In this document: positions 1-7,549 of the stretch, one piece after another
Position numbering within the stretch: the first letter of the stretch is position 1
How the letters are laid out: every line of letters begins with the position of its first letter
NCBI GenBank assembly: GCA_030066475.1
Contig: JASJBO010000212.1
Span: 1 to 17,779 of the forward strand
Direction: 5' to 3'
From: Myxococcota bacterium
GTDB lineage: Bacteria; Myxococcota_A; UBA9160; PR03
DNA length: 17,779 bases
Position numbers and translations under genes: made by a program
Notes under the pieces: generated by a model
What the model was told of the DNA's origin: nothing
What the model saw: the letters and a program-made list of their open reading frames with translations, nothing else
Databases searched by the model: none

Positions 1-351
1 GGGCCCTACGACGCGGCGCTGCTGTTCAACATCGTGCACGGCTACGGCCCGGAGCGGAACCAGGCGCTCCTGCTCCGGCTGCGCGACGCGCTCGCGCCCG
101 GCGCGCGTCTCGCGATCCTCGACCAGCTCGCGGACGCGCCGGTGCGCGGCCGGCTGGCCCGCGCGGCCGCGCGCCTCCAGGGTCTGAACCTGTTCCACGC
201 CCGCGGTGGCGAGGCCTACCCGTTCGCAGCCATCGCCGGCTGGCTCGAGCGCGCCGGCTACTGCGAGGTCCGGCGCCGCGATCTGCGCCGCTCGCCCGGC
301 AGCAGCCTGGTGCTGGCGACCGCGCCCGAGACCGGGCGCGCGGCGGTTTGA
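1..351 (+). CDS. SAM-dependent O-methyltransferase, C-terminal part (5' end outside window)
   Basis: The first 116 codons of the window, open from base 1 to a TGA at 349-351, match the C-terminal half of class I small-molecule O-methyltransferases (Methyltransf_2 type). The segment YDAALLFNIVHGYGPE corresponds to the family's motif around the catalytic or substrate-facing His. It is followed by a helix and the LAPGARLAILDQL strand (motif usually written LxPGGRLxIxD), and it ends with a beta hairpin, SSLVLAT. The N-terminal dimerisation domain and the SAM-binding GxGxG loop lie upstream and are not seen. A GTG at 34 could mimic a start, but homology-like sequence runs through it to the window edge, so this is a truncation by the window. 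The substrate cannot be told. It lies 61 bases before the ampG-like gene on the same strand. Confidence 0.8.
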   Translation, partial: GPYDAALLFNIVHGYGPERNQALLLRLRDALAPGARLAILDQLADAPVRGRLARAAARLQGLNLFHARGGEAYPFAAIAGWLERAGYCEVRRRDLRRSPGSSLVLATAPETGRAAV

Positions 352-412
352 CGCCCCCCGAGACGTCGCCGCGCGCAGACCGCGCCGCCGCTGAGTCCGG
401 ACGCCTCCGCGC

Positions 413-1720
413 GTGACGCCGCCCGCCTCCCCGCGCTGGCGCGCCGCGGCCGCCGTCTACCTCGACCGGCGCATGCTGGCGATCCTGCTGCTCGGCCTGT
501 CTTCGGGTCTGCCGCTCGCGCTCACCGGCGCGACGCTCTCGCTCTGGCTCAAGGACGAGGGGCTCTCGCTCACCGAGATCGGGCTGTTCACCAACGTCGC
601 CACGCCCTACGCGCTCAAGTTCCTCTGGGCCCCGCTGATGGACCAGGTTCGGCTGCCCGTCCTCGCTGGCTGGCTCGGGCGGCGCCGGAGCTGGCTGCTG
701 GCGACCCAGCTCTCGCTGATGGTGCTGATCCTCGCGCTCGCCGCGACGGACCCCGGCGAGCAGCTCGTTCGCACCGCGCTGCTCGCGTTCGGGATCGCGT
801 TCGGCTCGGCCAGCCAGGACATCGTGGTCGACGCCTACCGGGTCGAGATCTGCGACGAGGACGCACAGGCGGCCGGCGCCGCGTCGATCGTGTTCGGCTA
901 CCGGGTCGGCATGCTCGTCTCCGGTGCCGGCGCGCTGTACCTGGCCAGCTTCGCGGGCTGGTCCTGGAGCTATGCGGCGATGGCCGGAGCGCTCCTCACC
1001 GGCGTGGCGACGACCCTGCTGTCGCGCGAGCCCGAGGTGGACGGGGTGGCGCCGGCCCCGGCCGTGGCGACCGACCGGCTCCGCCGCGTCCTGCGCGGCA
1101 TCGCCGGCCCCTTCGTGGAGTTCTTCGGCCGTCCGGCCTGGGCCCTCGTCCTGGCGTTCGCGCTGCTCTACCGCTTCGGCGACGCGCTCGCCGGCGTCAT
1201 GGCGATCCCCTTCTTCGACGACCTCGGCTTCAGCAAGCTCGAGATCGCGAACGTCGCCAAGGTCTACGGGACCGCGGCCACCCTGCTCGGGCTCGCGCTG
1301 GGCGGCTGGCTGATGAAGAGCGTCCGCATGGTGCCCGCGCTCTGGATCTGTGGGGTGCTCCAGCTCGCCTCGAACCTGACCTTCGCCGGCCTGGCGCTGG
1401 TGGGGCACAGCCTGCCGTTCCTGGCCGCCGCGATCGGCGTCGAGAACCTCACTGGCGGCATGGCCACGGCGGCCTTCGTCGCCTACCTCTCCAACCTCAC
1501 CGACGCGCGCTTCACCGCCACCCAGTACGCGCTGCTCACGGCGCTCACGGCGGGCGCGCGCATCTGGCTGGCGTCCACGGGCGGCTGGCTGGCGACGCAG
1601 CTCGGCTGGTTCGAGTACTTCGTGCTGACGGCCGGGGCGGCGCTGCCGGGGCTCGGGCTGCTCTGGCTGCTGACGGGGCCATCGAGCCGCATCACCCTCG
1701 GTCCGCGACGCCCGGCTTGA
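413..1720 (+). CDS. ampG: AmpG-like muropeptide permease (MFS transporter)
   Basis: This 435-residue inner-membrane protein has multiple hydrophobic helices from about residue 22 to the end. Its segments fit AmpG along the whole length: SSGLPLALTGATL (30-42), FLWAPLMDQ (70-78), GRRRSWLLATQL (89-100), SASQDIVVDAYR (132-143), GYRVGMLVSGAGAL (162-175), RFGDAL, and ENLTGGM with SATQYALLTALT-like sequence near the C-terminus. AmpG imports GlcNAc-1,6-anhydroMurNAc peptides for cell-wall recycling, by proton-coupled transport. At 435 residues it lacks some of the extra C-terminal length of enterobacterial AmpG (about 490). The start is GTG at 413. The next methionine, residue 21 (base 473), would still leave the first helix intact, so the start is uncertain by 20 residues. 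No recycling enzymes (AmpD, NagZ) are nearby. A related PAT-family acetyl-CoA transporter is the main alternative. Confidence 0.85.
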   Translation: MTPPASPRWRAAAAVYLDRRMLAILLLGLSSGLPLALTGATLSLWLKDEGLSLTEIGLFTNVATPYALKFLWAPLMDQVRLPVLAGWLGRRRSWLLATQLSLMVLILALAATDPGEQLVRTALLAFGIAFGSASQDIVVDAYRVEICDEDAQAAGAASIVFGYRVGMLVSGAGALYLASFAGWSWSYAAMAGALLTGVATTLLSREPEVDGVAPAPAVATDRLRRVLRGIAGPFVEFFGRPAWALVLAFALLYRFGDALAGVMAIPFFDDLGFSKLEIANVAKVYGTAATLLGLALGGWLMKSVRMVPALWICGVLQLASNLTFAGLALVGHSLPFLAAAIGVENLTGGMATAAFVAYLSNLTDARFTATQYALLTALTAGARIWLASTGGWLATQLGWFEYFVLTAGAALPGLGLLWLLTGPSSRITLGPRRPA

Positions 1721-1769
1721 CGAGCGCTGCGCGGCAACTGCTTCGCGAGTGCGTTAGCGTGATGCCGTA

Positions 1770-1786
1770 GGCCACGAGGCGTGGCC
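1770..1786 (+). terminator. short hairpin downstream of ampG-like gene, possible terminator
   Basis: A perfect 7-bp inverted repeat, GGCCACG-AGG-CGTGGCC, lies 49 bases after the permease stop and about 100 bases before the acyltransferase start. No T-run follows, so it may equally be a processing or attenuation element. The rest of 1721-1883 shows no gene I can support. Confidence 0.3.
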
Positions 1787-1883
1787 CGCCCCGAAGGCCC
1801 GGTCGTCTACCTACAAGCCCGGCCACCGTTTCGTCGAAACATCGTTTGGCTCGCCAACGCCGACGCCCTGGGCACACAGGGGC

Positions 1884-2888
1884 GTGCGCACCCGCGGGAG
1901 TCCGGACACGCCCGGAGCTCCCGAGAGGCTCGATCTGCCGAAGCTGATCGTCGGAAACGCGCTGCGAGCCCGCGCCCAGCGCTCGATTCGGCTCCAGCGC
2001 GGCCTCTGGACCTTCGAGGCGCTGCTGTTCGCGACGCTCCAGCTGCTGAGCGGCGTGCTCCCGCCGGATCGCGCGTCGGCCGCGGGACGCTGGCTGATGC
2101 GCCGCCTCGGCCCGCGCATGGAGCGGTCCGGCCACTTCGCGCGCAACGTGGCGATCGCGTTCCCCGAGAAGTCCGCGGACGAGGCTGCCTCGCTGGTGCG
2201 GGAGATCTGGGGCAGCGTCGGGGCGGTCTTCGCTGAGTACGCGCATCTCGGCGCCATCTGCCGCGAGCGCACGGGCCAGCGCATCGAGATCACCAGCGCG
2301 ACCGACCTCGACGTCTACCGGCGTCGCGAGCGGTCGGTGATCCTCGTCGCGGCACATCTGTCCAACTGGGAGATCGCTCCGGCCGCCGGCGTGAGCACGG
2401 GCATCCCGCTGAAGTTCGTCTACTCGCCGATGCAGAACCCGCGTCTGGATCGGATGCTGCGGCGCAAGCGGGAGTCGCTCGGGCTCGACCTGATCAGCAA
2501 GAAGCAGGGAATCCGCGCCTTCGTGCGTCAGCTCCAAGGCGGCGGATCGATCGGTCTGCTGGCCGACCAGCGCTCCGACCGCGGCGAGCTGGTCCCGTTC
2601 TTCGGCGCGGAGATGCTGACCACGGTCGTCCCCGCGCGACTTGCGCTGCGCTACGACTGCGATCTCGTTCCGGTCCGAGTCGAGCGGCTCGGCGGCGCCC
2701 ACTTCCGGGTCGCCTTCCACGAGCCGATCCGGCCGGACGACGAAGGCGCCGACGAGCCCCAGAAGACGCTCCAGATGACTCGCCAGGTCAACGAGCTGTT
2801 CGAGGCGTGGATTCGCGAGCAGCCCGCGGAGTGGTTCTGCTCGAAGCGTAAATGGCCGAAGACGGCGACCGCCGCAACGCAGTCCTGA
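1884..2888 (+). CDS. LpxL/HtrB-like lipid A (lysophospholipid) acyltransferase
   Basis: This 334-residue protein belongs to the lipid A biosynthesis late acyltransferase family, which uses acyl-ACP to acylate lipid A precursors at the inner membrane. It has the catalytic HX4(D/E) motif as AAHLSNWE (H158, E163), preceded by the usual strand VILVAAH. LLADQRSDRG (225-234) corresponds to the family's DQR block. PFFG (238-241) is followed by TTVVPARLALRYDCDLVPV, the conserved region in which the acceptor protein hands over acyl chains. EQPAEWFCSKRKW near the C-terminus is the family's PEQWxWxHRRW signature. A hydrophobic stretch at 43-60 likely anchors it. The first roughly 38 residues are poor in family signal and there is no clear Shine-Dalgarno before the GTG at 1884, so the true start could be slightly different. 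It could instead acylate another glycolipid; members of this family vary in acceptor. Confidence 0.85.
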   Translation: MRTRGSPDTPGAPERLDLPKLIVGNALRARAQRSIRLQRGLWTFEALLFATLQLLSGVLPPDRASAAGRWLMRRLGPRMERSGHFARNVAIAFPEKSADEAASLVREIWGSVGAVFAEYAHLGAICRERTGQRIEITSATDLDVYRRRERSVILVAAHLSNWEIAPAAGVSTGIPLKFVYSPMQNPRLDRMLRRKRESLGLDLISKKQGIRAFVRQLQGGGSIGLLADQRSDRGELVPFFGAEMLTTVVPARLALRYDCDLVPVRVERLGGAHFRVAFHEPIRPDDEGADEPQKTLQMTRQVNELFEAWIREQPAEWFCSKRKWPKTATAATQS

Positions 2889-2892
2889 TGCG

Positions 2893-2920
2893 CTCGTGGT
2901 TCCAGGCGCGGAATCACGAG
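2893..2920. terminator. hairpin between convergent genes, probable bidirectional terminator
   Basis: CTCGTGGTTCC (2893-2903) can pair with GGAATCACGAG (2910-2920) around a 6-base loop: 11 pairs with one G-U wobble in the plus-strand transcript and one A-C mismatch in the minus-strand transcript. It starts 4 bases after the acyltransferase stop and covers the last codons and stop of the convergent aldo/keto reductase. No U-tract follows on either strand, so if it terminates it would be a U-less hairpin. Confidence 0.55.
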
Positions 2921-3945
2921 AACCCGAGCGAGAGCAGGTTCTCCACCGGCCGGTAGAGCTCCTCCAGGTAGGCGATGGTGGCGTCGTCGAGCTCGATCGC
3001 CGCGGCGGCGACGAGCTGCTCGAGCTGCTCCACCCGCGACACGCCCACGATCGGCGCCGTCACGGCGGACTTGCTCAGCAGCCACGCCACCGAGATCTGG
3101 GCCGGCGTGTGGCCCATCTTCTCGGCGACCTCGATCACGCGGTCGGCGATCTCGAAGTCGTGCTCGCCGCGGTACAGGCTCTGGGTCCGCATCCGGTCGG
3201 TGCCCTTCGAGCGGTCGGTCGTGCCGCCCTCGAAGCCGCCGCGGTAGGCGCCGGCCAGGATCCCGCGCGCCAGCGGCGACCAGGGCGTCAGGCCCACGCC
3301 GGTCTTCTGGCAGTAGGGGTTCATCTCGCGCTCTTCCTCGCGGTAGATCAGGTTGTAGTGGTTCTGCATCGAGATGAACTTCGTCCAGCCGTGACGCTCG
3401 GCGGTGTGCTGCAGCTCGGCGAACTGCCAGGCGAACATCGAGGAGGCGCCCAGGTAGAGCGCCTTGCCGGCCTTCACCACGTCGTGCAGCGCCTCGAGCG
3501 TCTCCTCGATCGGGGTCTCGACGTGGCCCGGGATGCCGTGGGGGTGGCGGTGGATCACCAGGTGGTCGACGTAGTCGAGGCCGAGCCGCCGCAGGCTGCG
3601 GTCGATGCCCTCCATGACGTGCTTGCGCGAGAGGCCGCCCTGGTTCGGGTTGAGGCCCATCGGCATCGCCACCTTGGTGGCCAGCACGTACTGGTCGCGC
3701 GGCAGCAGCTCGCGCAGCAGCCGGCCCACCACCTCCTCGCTGGCCCCGACCCCGTAGAAGTCGGCGCAGTCGAAGTAGAACAGGCCGCGCTCGATGGCGG
3801 CCTGGAAGATCGGGCGCGCGTCGTCGACGCCCAGGGTCCAGTCGCCCTGGTGGCCGCGCCCCGGCTCGCCGAAGTTCATGGTTCCCAGGCACAGTCGCGA
3901 CACGCGCAGGCCGCTGTTCGATCCGAGCTGGATGGCGTCGAGCAT
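2914..3945 (-). CDS. aldo/keto reductase
   Basis: This is a 343-residue NAD(P)H-dependent oxidoreductase of the AKR superfamily, a single (beta/alpha)8 barrel. The catalytic tetrad is visible: D59 and Y64 in FDCADFYG, K91 in LATKVAMP, and H132 in LVIHRHP. Typical barrel sequences are LGTMNFG (20-26), RSLRRLGLDYVDHLVIH, LGASSM, SMQNHYNLIYREEEREM and the family hallmark PWSPLARGILAG. The C-terminal SVAWLLSKSAVTAPIVGVSR contains the usual cofactor-phosphate-binding region. The sequence resembles the YajO-like branch. The start at 3945 is supported by a Shine-Dalgarno, CGAGGAGT, 8 bases upstream. It sits 33 bases downstream of the M19 dipeptidase on the same strand, so the two are probably one transcript. 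The physiological carbonyl substrate cannot be predicted. Confidence 0.93.
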   Translation of the reverse strand: MLDAIQLGSNSGLRVSRLCLGTMNFGEPGRGHQGDWTLGVDDARPIFQAAIERGLFYFDCADFYGVGASEEVVGRLLRELLPRDQYVLATKVAMPMGLNPNQGGLSRKHVMEGIDRSLRRLGLDYVDHLVIHRHPHGIPGHVETPIEETLEALHDVVKAGKALYLGASSMFAWQFAELQHTAERHGWTKFISMQNHYNLIYREEEREMNPYCQKTGVGLTPWSPLARGILAGAYRGGFEGGTTDRSKGTDRMRTQSLYRGEHDFEIADRVIEVAEKMGHTPAQISVAWLLSKSAVTAPIVGVSRVEQLEQLVAAAAIELDDATIAYLEELYRPVENLLSLGFS

Positions 3946-3978
3946 CGTCGTGGACTCCTCGGTCGCTTCTGGGTGTCT

Positions 3979-5058
3979 CTAGCCGCGCAGCCGCTCCACC
4001 ACGCGCAGGAAGTTGGCTCCCAGGATCCCGCGGATGCGGTCCGGGCTCCAGCGGCGGTCGAGCATCAGCTGCACCAGGCGCGGCAGGTCGAGCGGGCTGC
4101 GCAGGTCGCGGGGCGGGTTGATCGCGCCGTCCCAGTCGCTGCCGAGCGAGGCGTGCTCGTCGCCGACCGTCTCGACGATGTGCTCGAGGTGGTCGACCAC
4201 CGAGCGCGCCCGTCCCCCGAAGCTCGGGTCGCCCAGGAAGCTCGACTGGTACATCACGCCGATCGTGCCGCCCGTGTCGGCGACCGCTCGGAGCTGCTCG
4301 TCGTCGAGGTTGCGCCAGTGGCGGGTGACGGCGCTCACGCCGGTGTGGGTCACGAGCAGCGGCTGCGAGGCGTCGTGGACCTCGACCGCGTCGAAGAACC
4401 CCTCGCGGTTGATGTGGGCCAGGTCGACGAAGATGCGCTTCTCGTTCAGCCGCTGCACGAACTCGCGCCCGAAGGGCGTGAGTCCCTCGCCCTTCCGGGA
4501 CGGGCTCGGCGCGCTCGTGACGCCGATCCGCGAGTTGTACAGGTGCACCAGCGTGATGCGCAGCACCAGGTCGTCGGGGATCAGGTCGAGCGCGTCCAGG
4601 TCGCGGTCGAGGGCGTTGCCGCCCTGGATGCCGAGGAAGGCGCCGTGGCGGCCCTCGGCGCGCGCCTCGCGGTACTCGGCCGTGCTGCGCACCACCCGGA
4701 AGTAATCGGGCACGCTCTCGAAGATGCCCTGCAGGCGGCGCAGGTTCTCGATCACGGCGTCCGCGCGGCCCGCGGCGCGGCGCAGCGGGTTGGTGGTGAC
4801 GACCCAGGTGCCGCCCGTCATGCCGCCCTCGAGCGCGCGCGGGAAGTCCACCTGCGACAGGAAGTGGCCGCGCGTCGGACCGAGCCCGTGGCGCTTGCGC
4901 GGGTCGTAGCGCAGGATGCGGTTCCAGATGAAGGTGTCGAGGTGGAGGTCGAGCACGTCGCTGGCCAGCAGCAGCTCGACCGCCTCGCCCGAGACGCCCA
5001 GCTCGCGGGCCCAGGCGGCGGGATCGGCGCGGTGGTCGCGGTAGTCGAGGGGTCGCAT
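3979..5058 (-). CDS. M19-family (membrane/renal dipeptidase-like) metallohydrolase, variant active site
   Basis: This is a 359-residue amidohydrolase-superfamily protein of peptidase family M19. Metal-site motifs seen in order: DLHLDTF (HxD: H39, D41), GIQGGNALD (142-151), VDLAHINREGFF (H215), LLVTHTG (H238), RHWRNLDDEQ, and the barrel-end aspartate in LGSDWDG (D308, D310). In characterised M19 dipeptidases the second motif is G-(I/V)-E-G-G-H, whose Glu bridges the two zinc ions. Here it is Gln145, and the following His is Asn148. The protein therefore either binds metal differently or acts on an altered substrate. There is no signal peptide and the protein begins MRPLDYRDHR, so it is probably cytoplasmic. 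It starts 46 bases from the divergent CDF gene and lies just upstream of an aldo/keto reductase. Dipeptidase function is by family only; D-amino-acid-type or other amide substrates are possible. Confidence 0.88.
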   Translation of the reverse strand: MRPLDYRDHRADPAAWARELGVSGEAVELLLASDVLDLHLDTFIWNRILRYDPRKRHGLGPTRGHFLSQVDFPRALEGGMTGGTWVVTTNPLRRAAGRADAVIENLRRLQGIFESVPDYFRVVRSTAEYREARAEGRHGAFLGIQGGNALDRDLDALDLIPDDLVLRITLVHLYNSRIGVTSAPSPSRKGEGLTPFGREFVQRLNEKRIFVDLAHINREGFFDAVEVHDASQPLLVTHTGVSAVTRHWRNLDDEQLRAVADTGGTIGVMYQSSFLGDPSFGGRARSVVDHLEHIVETVGDEHASLGSDWDGAINPPRDLRSPLDLPRLVQLMLDRRWSPDRIRGILGANFLRVVERLRG

Positions 5059-5104
5059 TGGCGCGCTAGTCTACGCGGCGCCCGCGCCGGGTTCGAGAGG
5101 GGAC

Positions 5105-6049
5105 ATGCAGCAGGGCAATCGGCGCGCCGTGCTCACGGCGCTCCTGGCCAACCTGGGGATCGCGATCGCCAAGTTCACCGGCTTCCTGGTGACCGGCGCC
5201 GCCTCCCTGGCCGCGGAGGCGGTCCACTCGGTGGCAGACACCTCGAACCAGGCGCTGCTGCTGTGGGGCGGCAGCGCCGCGGCCCGCCGGGCGACCCCGA
5301 CCCATCCCTTCGGCTACGGGCGCGAGCGCTACTTCTGGGCCTTCGTCGTGGCGCTGATCCTGTTCTCGCTGGGCTCGGTGTTCGCGATCGTGGAGGGGGT
5401 GCGCAAGTTCATCCACCCGCACGAGCTGGCCCAGGTGGGCTGGGCGGTGGGCATCCTGCTGGTGGCGATCGGGCTCGAGGGCTACGCGCTCCGCACCGCC
5501 GTCGTCGAGGCGCGCAAGGTCCGCGGCGACCGCTCCTGGTGGCGCTTCGTCCGGGAGACGAAGAACGCCGAGCTGCCCGTCATCCTGCTCGAGGACCTGG
5601 GCGCGCTCGTGGGCCTGGTGCTCGCGTTGCTCGGGGTGGGGCTGGCCCAGGTCACGGGCAACCCGCGCTTCGACGCACTCGGGAGCATCGCGATCGGGAT
5701 CCTGCTGGGCAACATCGCCTGGATCCTGGCGGTCGAGATGAAGAGCCTGCTGATCGGCGAGGCGGCGAGCCCCGAGACGCAGGCCACGATCGAGCGCCTG
5801 ATCTGCGAGGACCCGAGCACCGAGCGGCTGGTGCACATGCGCACCCAGCACATGGGGCCCGACCAGCTCCTGGTGACGGCGCGCGTGGAGTTCGCGGCGG
5901 CGCTGGGGTTCCAGGCGCTCGCGGAGGCGATCGACGCCATCCAGGCCCGCATCCACGCGGCGATCCCGATCACCGAGATCGTCTACATCGAGCCCGACGT
6001 GGCGGGCGACGAGCCGCGCCACGCGGAAGGAGGAGAGAGCCATGCGTGA
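5105..6049 (+). CDS. cation diffusion facilitator metal transporter (ZnT9/SLC30A9-like)
   Basis: This 314-residue CDF exporter moves divalent metal (Zn, Mn, Co or Fe) out of the cytosol in exchange for protons. TM2 contains the metal-site HxxxD as AVHSVADTSNQ (H41, D45). The HPFGYGRERYFWAF block after TM2 is typical. In TM5 the usual HxxxD or DxxxD is replaced by LLEDLGALVG (E163, D164), a pattern I associate with the ZnT9/SLC30A9 branch. Six hydrophobic helices fill about 10-215, and a short cytoplasmic domain follows (about 220-298). An AGAGGGG stretch lies only 2 bases before the ATG at 5105, so the Shine-Dalgarno is close. The last 8 bases overlap the amidase start, so the pair is translationally coupled. 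A histidine in the C-terminal HAEGGESHA tail could bind metal, but this is speculative. Confidence 0.92.
   Translation: MQQGNRRAVLTALLANLGIAIAKFTGFLVTGAASLAAEAVHSVADTSNQALLLWGGSAAARRATPTHPFGYGRERYFWAFVVALILFSLGSVFAIVEGVRKFIHPHELAQVGWAVGILLVAIGLEGYALRTAVVEARKVRGDRSWWRFVRETKNAELPVILLEDLGALVGLVLALLGVGLAQVTGNPRFDALGSIAIGILLGNIAWILAVEMKSLLIGEAASPETQATIERLICEDPSTERLVHMRTQHMGPDQLLVTARVEFAAALGFQALAEAIDAIQARIHAAIPITEIVYIEPDVAGDEPRHAEGGESHA
6027..6033 (+). promoter_or_regulatory. Shine-Dalgarno of the amidase inside the CDF gene
   Basis: AAGGAGG lies 8 bases before the ATG at 6042 and inside the last codons of the upstream transporter. It fixes the amidase start and implies translational coupling. Confidence 0.75.
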
Positions 6050-7499
6050 CCCGGCGTTTCGCACGGCGACCGAGCTGACGGCGGCGCTGCGCGAGGGGGA
6101 GCTGGGCAGCCTCGAGCTGCTGGAGCTTCACCTCGAGCGCGTGGAACGGCTCAACCCGGCGATCAACGCTGTGGTCGCGCTCGACGCCGAGGGGGCCCGC
6201 GCGCGCGCGCGCGAGGCCGACGCGGCGCGCGCGCGCGGCGATTCGTGGGGCCCGCTGCACGGCCTGCCCATGAGCATCAAGGACTCGCTCGAGGTGGTGG
6301 GGATGCCCTGCACCTCGGGCGCGCCCGAGCTGCGCGACCACCGCCCCGCCCGTCATGCCGACACCGTCCAGCGCCTGGTGGACGCCGGCGCCGTCGTGTT
6401 CGGCAAGACCAACCTGCCGATCTGGGCGGGCGACTTCCAGTCGTACAACGAGGTGTACGGCACCACGAACAACCCGTGGGACCCGTCGCGCGTGCCGGGC
6501 GGCTCGAGCGGCGGCTCCGCCGCGGCGCTGGCCGCCGGCCTCACGCCGCTCGAGGTGGGCAGCGACATCGGCGGCTCGATCCGCAACCCCGCGCACTTCT
6601 GCGGCGTGTTCGGGCACAAGCCGTCCTGGGGCGCGGTCTCCGGGCGCGGGCACGTCCCGGGGCCGCCCGGGCAGCTCTCGCGTCCCGACATCGCGGTGGT
6701 CGGCCCGATGGCGCGCTGCGCCGAGGACCTGGCGCTGGCGATGGAGCTGCTGGCCGGCCCCGACGCCTGGGACGCGGCGGCCTGGCGGCTCGAGCTGCCG
6801 CCGCCGCGCCACCGCTCGCTGTCCGAGTACCGCGTGGCCGCGTGGCTCGACGATCCGATCTGTCCGGTCTCGACCGAGGTGGGCGACCGCCTCCAGGCGA
6901 CCGTCGACGCGCTGGCGCGCGCCGGCGCCCGGATCGACGCCAAGGCGCGGCCCCCGGTCGATCCCGCCGAGGGGCTCTCGGTGTACCTGCGCCTGCTCTA
7001 CGGCGTGACGGGTGCCGGGTTTCCGGCCCCGATCATCGAGGCCTTCGACCAGCAGCTCGAGAAGCTCGATCCGGCGGACACCGGCATGATGGCCGAGATG
7101 GTGCGGGGGACCTCCGGCCGACATCGCGACTGGAACCGCACCAACGAGCACCGCCAGCACCTGCGCGCGCGCTGGGCCGAGTACTTCCGCGACGTCGACG
7201 TGCTGCTGTGTCCGATCATGCCGACCGTGGCGTTCCCGCACGACCAGAGCGAGATCAGCGCGCGAAGCCTCGAAGTCGACGGTGCCGCGCGTCCCTACCT
7301 CGAGCAGGTGTTCTGGGCCGGCTTCATCGGCGCCGTGCTGCTGCCCGCCACGGCGGTGCCCGTCGGCGTCGGCCCGAGCGGTCTGCCGATCGGCCTCCAG
7401 GTGGTCGGTCCCTTCCTGGGCGACCGCACCACCATCGACTTCGCCCGCCACATGGAGGACGCCCTCGGCGGCTTCACCGCCCCGCCCGGCTACGAATAG
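6042..7499 (+). CDS. amidase (amidase signature family)
   Basis: This 485-residue serine amidase hydrolyses an amide or acyl-amide bond in the cytoplasm. The Ser-cisSer-Lys triad is present: K80 in LPMSIKDSLE, the cis-Ser S155 in VPGGSSGGSAAALAAG, and the nucleophile S179 in GSDIGGSIRNPAHFCGVFGHKPS. FGKTNLP (120-126) and the TTNNPWDP loop are standard. The C-terminal part, LPATAVPVGVGPSGLPIGLQVVGP, is the family's closing strand block. Length and domain order fit stand-alone amidases. The substrate is unknown; GatA is unlikely because no gatC or gatB is nearby. It overlaps the CDF gene by 8 bases and is followed after 50 bases by the LOG-family gene. Its codons 52-66 are unusually alternating CG repeats (see findings). 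Confidence 0.93.
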   Translation: MRDPAFRTATELTAALREGELGSLELLELHLERVERLNPAINAVVALDAEGARARAREADAARARGDSWGPLHGLPMSIKDSLEVVGMPCTSGAPELRDHRPARHADTVQRLVDAGAVVFGKTNLPIWAGDFQSYNEVYGTTNNPWDPSRVPGGSSGGSAAALAAGLTPLEVGSDIGGSIRNPAHFCGVFGHKPSWGAVSGRGHVPGPPGQLSRPDIAVVGPMARCAEDLALAMELLAGPDAWDAAAWRLELPPPRHRSLSEYRVAAWLDDPICPVSTEVGDRLQATVDALARAGARIDAKARPPVDPAEGLSVYLRLLYGVTGAGFPAPIIEAFDQQLEKLDPADTGMMAEMVRGTSGRHRDWNRTNEHRQHLRARWAEYFRDVDVLLCPIMPTVAFPHDQSEISARSLEVDGAARPYLEQVFWAGFIGAVLLPATAVPVGVGPSGLPIGLQVVGPFLGDRTTIDFARHMEDALGGFTAPPGYE

Positions 7500-7549
7500 C
7501 CCGAAAGCGCCGGAGCGCGCAGCGAGCGGCCGACGGCTATGCTGCGCGC

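Noticed and set aside
2896..6078. A plus-strand open frame of 1060 codons running antisense to the reductase and dipeptidase and then through the CDF gene in another frame
   Set aside because: Its translation is rich in Arg, Ala, Val, His and Gln without domain signal. The opposite-strand and other-frame proteins carry clear catalytic motifs. Long empty frames are expected at this GC content.
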